This document shows, piece by piece, positions 7,059 through 9,927 of a stretch of DNA of 9,927 nucleotides. The number at the start of each line of letters is the position of its first letter. The first letter of the stretch is position 1. This DNA comes from an uncultured Terrimonas sp. (lineage in GTDB: Bacteria; Bacteroidota; Bacteroidia; Chitinophagales; Chitinophagaceae): positions 1 through 9,927 of the forward strand of contig CAMPJQ010000056.1 of the NCBI GenBank assembly GCA_946886925.1, written 5' to 3'. The position numbers and the translations under genes are program-made. The notes under the pieces were generated by a model, which saw only the letters and a program-made list of their open reading frames with translations, ran no database searches and was not told the DNA's origin.

Positions 7059-9044
7059 CTATTCATTTATATTTATTTGCTGAATACTGGAAGGCAACCA
7101 TACCTGCATATCAGTGGAGCCCCTGTTGCTCCAGCTAAAATAAGGGATGGCGGTAATTTTTTTTCTAAGCGTAGATACCGATAAGCCGTCATGGCTTACT
7201 GTTACTACCGGAGCTTCAAAACGCAACACATTTACGCCACCCAGTAAAGAAGATTCATAAGATATTTCAAATGTAGTACCGTCCGGAACGATTACTCCTC
7301 CTGCATCAAATTCGTCATTAGCGCCTTCCACGCAATATACCAGGGGTCCATATTGAAGCGCTATCCTGTTCTTATTCTGTTTAACGGCGGGATTGCTTAG
7401 AATCTTCCTTACTTTCATTGGCAGGTCCATCGTAATAACGTCGCCTTTTTTCCAAATCTGTTTTACAACGGCATAACCGCCCGACACATCGTATGGAACC
7501 GGGCTCCCGTTCACCTGTATTACCGGAACCTCTTTTTCCGGTGTGTCATACCTGTACAGATTTCCCGGAACGGGTTCGGACAGCCAGCCGGGAATACGTA
7601 TGCGCAGCTCAAAGCTCTGTTTTTTAGCAGGAGACACCGTCAGTTTTACATTGCCTTTCCATGGATAGCCGGTTTCCATAGCAATATCTACTTTGTTTTT
7701 GTGGAGCTGTACTGTGGTGCGGCTGCCCGCAAATAAATTTACCCACACGGCATCGTTTGAAGTTCCATATATATAATTACCCAATGAGCTTACCAGCCTG
7801 GCAATATTTGAAGGGCAGCAGGCGGTGCCGAACCATTCACTACGGTTATGGTTACCCGAAGATGCAAGAGGGTTACCATAAAAAAAGCGATCACCCGAAA
7901 GCGACAAGCCATCCAGGGCGCCGTTGTATAAGCTTCTTTCCAGCACATCAATGTATTTTGTATTTCCGGAAAGCATATTCATCCGCTGGTTCCAGAATAC
8001 CATGCCCACGGAGGCACAGGTTTCGCAATAAGCGGTGGCGTTAGGCAGATCATAGGGTTTGCCGAATCCTTCATTGCTTCCCTGGGCGCCTATGCCACCG
8101 GTAATATACATATGATGGAACACTACATCCTGCCAAATGGAATCCATGGCTGTAATATATCCCGCATCATTGGTAACTGCCGCCACATCCGCAGCGCCGG
8201 TATACAGGTACATGGCTCTTACCGCATGCCCGGTTATTTTTCGTTGATCTTTTACAGGTAGTCCATCCTGGCAGTAATCCGGATCTTTCCACTGATCCCA
8301 TATCACGCCTCTTCCATTTCCATGTCCGCGCTGTTCCAGGAACCAGTTTGATAATTCAAGATATTTTTTATTTTGGGTATGATGATACAGCTTCATCAGT
8401 GCTAATTCTATTTCCTGGTGGCCGCTTACCCATGGACGGTTTTGTTGGCGGAAAACAGAATCAATATGATCTGCAAACCGGATGGCCGTATTCAGCAGCT
8501 TGCTTTTACCGGTTGTATTATAATAAGCGATGCCCGCTTCAATAAGGTGCCCTGCGCAATAATCCTCATGTTTTTCCATGTCCGTCCAGCGCTTATTGAT
8601 ATCAGTAAGTATATAATAGGTGTTAAGATAACCATCCGGCAACTGTGCTGCGGCGATTTTGTCAATCCATTCATCCGTGCTTTTTTCCAGTTCGGCATCG
8701 GGATAATTTTTCAGGGAATAGGCTATGGCTTCGATGGCCTTATACACATCCGAGTCATCATAATAGATGCCCTCATGCTTGCCGGAGCGTTTGGCTGCTT
8801 TTTCAAAATTCCGGATCCGCCCGGTTTTGTCCTGCGTGTAATTTACACAGGCATCAAGCGTAGCGGTGGCCACCGTTTCCATTTTTGGCTTCCAGAACAG
8901 ATCCGTGATGGTTACATCTGAAAAAGGTACAGGATATATTTTTTGGAAGGAGGTTTGGGATGCTGCCGTGGTTACAAAAAGTACTGCTGGAACCATCAAA
9001 TGTTTTTTCAAAAAGGGGATTTGAGGTAAAGTCAGGCTCATCAT
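7059..9044 (-). CDS. GH127 family beta-L-arabinofuranosidase (former DUF1680), secreted
   Basis: This glycoside hydrolase removes beta-linked L-arabinofuranose from plant arabinan- or extensin-type glycans. The 661-residue protein has an N-terminal signal-like segment (basic HLKK region about 13-15, hydrophobic 16-28, probable cleavage near Ser29), an alpha/alpha-barrel catalytic domain (about 45-430) and C-terminal beta-sandwiches (about 430-655). Compared from memory with Bifidobacterium HypBA1, the key residues are present. The acid/base Glu is Glu325 in GSNEGFG. The zinc ligands Glu341 and Cys343 are in YCETCA, and the Cys pair Cys409/Cys410 is in TACCPSN, one being the cysteine nucleophile. 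The 16-residue spacing from Glu325 to Glu341 matches HypBA1 exactly. Two adjacent ATGs are possible starts (9044 or 9041). No SusC/SusD genes or other sugar enzymes adjoin it. Family members differ in their exact sugar substrate. Confidence 0.93.
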   Translation of the reverse strand: MMSLTLPQIPFLKKHLMVPAVLFVTTAASQTSFQKIYPVPFSDVTITDLFWKPKMETVATATLDACVNYTQDKTGRIRNFEKAAKRSGKHEGIYYDDSDVYKAIEAIAYSLKNYPDAELEKSTDEWIDKIAAAQLPDGYLNTYYILTDINKRWTDMEKHEDYCAGHLIEAGIAYYNTTGKSKLLNTAIRFADHIDSVFRQQNRPWVSGHQEIELALMKLYHHTQNKKYLELSNWFLEQRGHGNGRGVIWDQWKDPDYCQDGLPVKDQRKITGHAVRAMYLYTGAADVAAVTNDAGYITAMDSIWQDVVFHHMYITGGIGAQGSNEGFGKPYDLPNATAYCETCASVGMVFWNQRMNMLSGNTKYIDVLERSLYNGALDGLSLSGDRFFYGNPLASSGNHNRSEWFGTACCPSNIARLVSSLGNYIYGTSNDAVWVNLFAGSRTTVQLHKNKVDIAMETGYPWKGNVKLTVSPAKKQSFELRIRIPGWLSEPVPGNLYRYDTPEKEVPVIQVNGSPVPYDVSGGYAVVKQIWKKGDVITMDLPMKVRKILSNPAVKQNKNRIALQYGPLVYCVEGANDEFDAGGVIVPDGTTFEISYESSLLGGVNVLRFEAPVVTVSHDGLSVSTLRKKITAIPYFSWSNRGSTDMQVWLPSSIQQININE

Positions 9045-9293
9045 TTAAAGACATTTTGAATTAGGCATCTTATTTTAACCGCGAATACTGCCATACACGT
9101 ATAATGCAGGCAATAAGTGATGAAATTATTCATTTTACCGCATTTAATAAACAAGTTTCGCAACTACCTTTTTACGCTGGGGAACACCAGACATCCCGTT
9201 ACCGCTTATTTTATTGCCTGCAGAATCAAACATTGCTGTACGCGGGGCTATAATAAATTGCATATTATACCTCTAACAGGTACCCCTGAAAAT

Positions 9294-9332
9294 AAGAAAG
9301 ACAAACAACCTTACTGTGTTTGTCTCTCTTTT
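9294..9332 (-). terminator. strong, probably bidirectional Rho-independent terminator downstream of dps
   Basis: AAGAAAGACAAACA (9294-9307) and TGTTTGTCTCTCTT (9317-9330) pair over 14 positions with a single mismatch, around a 9-nt loop. On the minus strand the stem is followed by TTATTTT, on the plus strand by TT after a T-rich arm. It lies about 110 bp past the dps stop and would end the dps transcript before GH127. This is the clearest terminator in the window. Confidence 0.7.
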
Positions 9333-9350
9333 AAAGTAGTGTTAAGTTGA

Positions 9351-9399
9351 GCGGGAAACGCGGGAGTCTGCCGTTCACTCTCTTACGTTTTCTTCCCGC
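9351..9399. other. long imperfect stem-loop in the dps 3' region
   Basis: GCGGGAA (9351-9357) pairs with TTCCCGC (9393-9399). Inside, ACG/CGT and GGGAGT/ACTCTC can also pair, giving a nested, bulged hairpin. A second GCGGGA copy (9360-9365) offers a competing partner for TCCCGC, so two folds are possible. No T tract directly follows in either direction. It may belong to the dps 3' UTR or to a small RNA ending at the terminator at 9294-9332; that part is speculation. Confidence 0.35.
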
Positions 9400-9439
9400 A
9401 CCCAAATGATATGAAATATAGTTTATACAGCAGCATAAG

Positions 9440-9913
9440 CTATCCCACATAAGACCTCAGCATCCAGGCCATTTTTTCATGCTGCTTAAGCAGACCGGTC
9501 AAAAAATCGCTGCTGCCTATATCTTTATATTTTTCGTCAAATTCTGTAATTTGTTTGCGCAGATTAATGATGATCTTCTCATGATCTGCGTCAAGATTGG
9601 GTATTTGTTGCTTATAACCAGTGGGCACCTGCGGTTCTTTTAGTGTTGCCAGTTTCAGCAGTTCCACTAACCTTCCTTCGGCATAATGCCCAACTGTACG
9701 TATGCGTTCTGCAATTTCATCAATGATTTCAGCCAAAGCAGTATATTGTTCTTCATAAAGCTTATGCAGCTCCATAAAGCTGGATCCTTCTACATTCCAG
9801 TGGTAGCTGCGCGTTTTATTGTACAATATATGCTCATCAGCAAGAATCTGATTCAGGATGGCGGCAACAGCCTGCCTGTTTTTTTCGGTAATCCCGATGT
9901 TTACTTTAGCCAT
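9440..9913 (-). CDS. dps: Dps family DNA-binding ferritin-like protein
   Basis: Dps proteins form 12-subunit shells that oxidise and store iron using hydrogen peroxide and protect DNA under stress or starvation. The 157-residue length is normal. The inter-subunit ferroxidase site is visible: His38 in SYHWNVEG, His50 and Glu54 in FMELHKLYEEQY, and Asp65 and Glu69 in DEIAERI. The spacing equals that of Listeria innocua Dps (His31, His43, Asp47, Asp58, Glu62), with Glu replacing Asp at the third position. The short N-terminus has only one lysine before residue 10, so direct DNA binding by an N-terminal tail is doubtful. The ATG at 9913 is followed by the expected start MAKVNIGITEKNR. Its promoter lies beyond the right edge. 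It appears monocistronic, closed by the terminator at 9294-9332. Confidence 0.95.
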   Translation of the reverse strand: MAKVNIGITEKNRQAVAAILNQILADEHILYNKTRSYHWNVEGSSFMELHKLYEEQYTALAEIIDEIAERIRTVGHYAEGRLVELLKLATLKEPQVPTGYKQQIPNLDADHEKIIINLRKQITEFDEKYKDIGSSDFLTGLLKQHEKMAWMLRSYVG

Positions 9914-9927
9914 ATCTTATTTTTTTA

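Larger units (their letters stand above)
9045..9439. other. 395-bp intergenic region upstream of GH127, no credible gene
   Basis: This holds the leader and promoter of GH127 on its left and the 3' region of the dps gene on its right. A plus-strand frame at 9117-9350 (77 codons, GTG start) gives a Cys/His/Lys-rich protein with no domain, no Shine-Dalgarno, and overlap with a terminator stem, so it is not called. No convincing TAnnTTTG box was found before GH127. Two stem-loops at 9294-9332 and 9351-9399 are listed separately. Confidence 0.6.

Noticed and set aside
8418..8921. 167-codon plus-strand frame opposite GH127
   Set aside because: The opposite strand encodes the conserved GH127 domain; the frame has no start signal or family features.
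9117..9350. Plus-strand 77-codon frame upstream of GH127
   Set aside because: GTG start, no Shine-Dalgarno, no recognisable domain, and it runs through the terminator stem at 9294-9330.

Overview
The window looks like an ordinary chromosomal stretch from a member of the Bacteroidota, most plausibly a Chitinophagaceae-like soil or plant-associated bacterium. The reasons are moderate to low GC, mostly no Shine-Dalgarno sequences, matches to the Bacteroidota -7 promoter box TAnnTTTG, a GH127 beta-L-arabinofuranosidase, and a TolC-family protein followed by an HlyD-type adaptor. The taxon is inferred from style and content only; no marker gene is present.

Layout: the left edge holds the C-terminal 102 residues of a plus-strand HAD-family phosphatase. 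Everything else is on the minus strand. From right to left, in transcription order, these are a Dps/ferritin-like protein, a 395-bp non-coding gap with two stem-loops, a secreted GH127 glycoside hydrolase, an APC-superfamily amino acid permease, a cystathionine beta-lyase-like PLP enzyme, a TolC-family outer membrane channel, an HlyD/RND-type periplasmic adaptor, and glycerol-3-phosphate dehydrogenase (gpsA). gpsA runs tail to tail into the HAD gene with two bases between the stop codons.

Functional units: the permease and PLP enzyme are 4 bp apart and form a probable uptake-plus-cleavage unit for a sulfur-containing amino acid. The TolC and HlyD genes are 17 bp apart and make two thirds of a tripartite exporter; the inner-membrane pump is not here, and the pair is closed by a terminator-like hairpin directly in front of gpsA. 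GH127, Dps and GpsA are single-gene functions: arabinoside hydrolysis, iron/oxidative-stress protection, and the first committed precursor of phospholipids.

Several start codons were moved downstream of the longest open frame because the longer versions begin at TTG and lack family homology: gpsA, the PLP enzyme and the permease. I found no CRISPR array, tRNA, rRNA, insertion sequence, phage gene or recognisable defence system, and nothing I would call a new biological system. The points worth a second look are mostly regulatory: the overlapping terminator and promoter at gpsA, a palindrome at the tolC promoter, the leader hairpin before the permease, and the structured gap downstream of dps.
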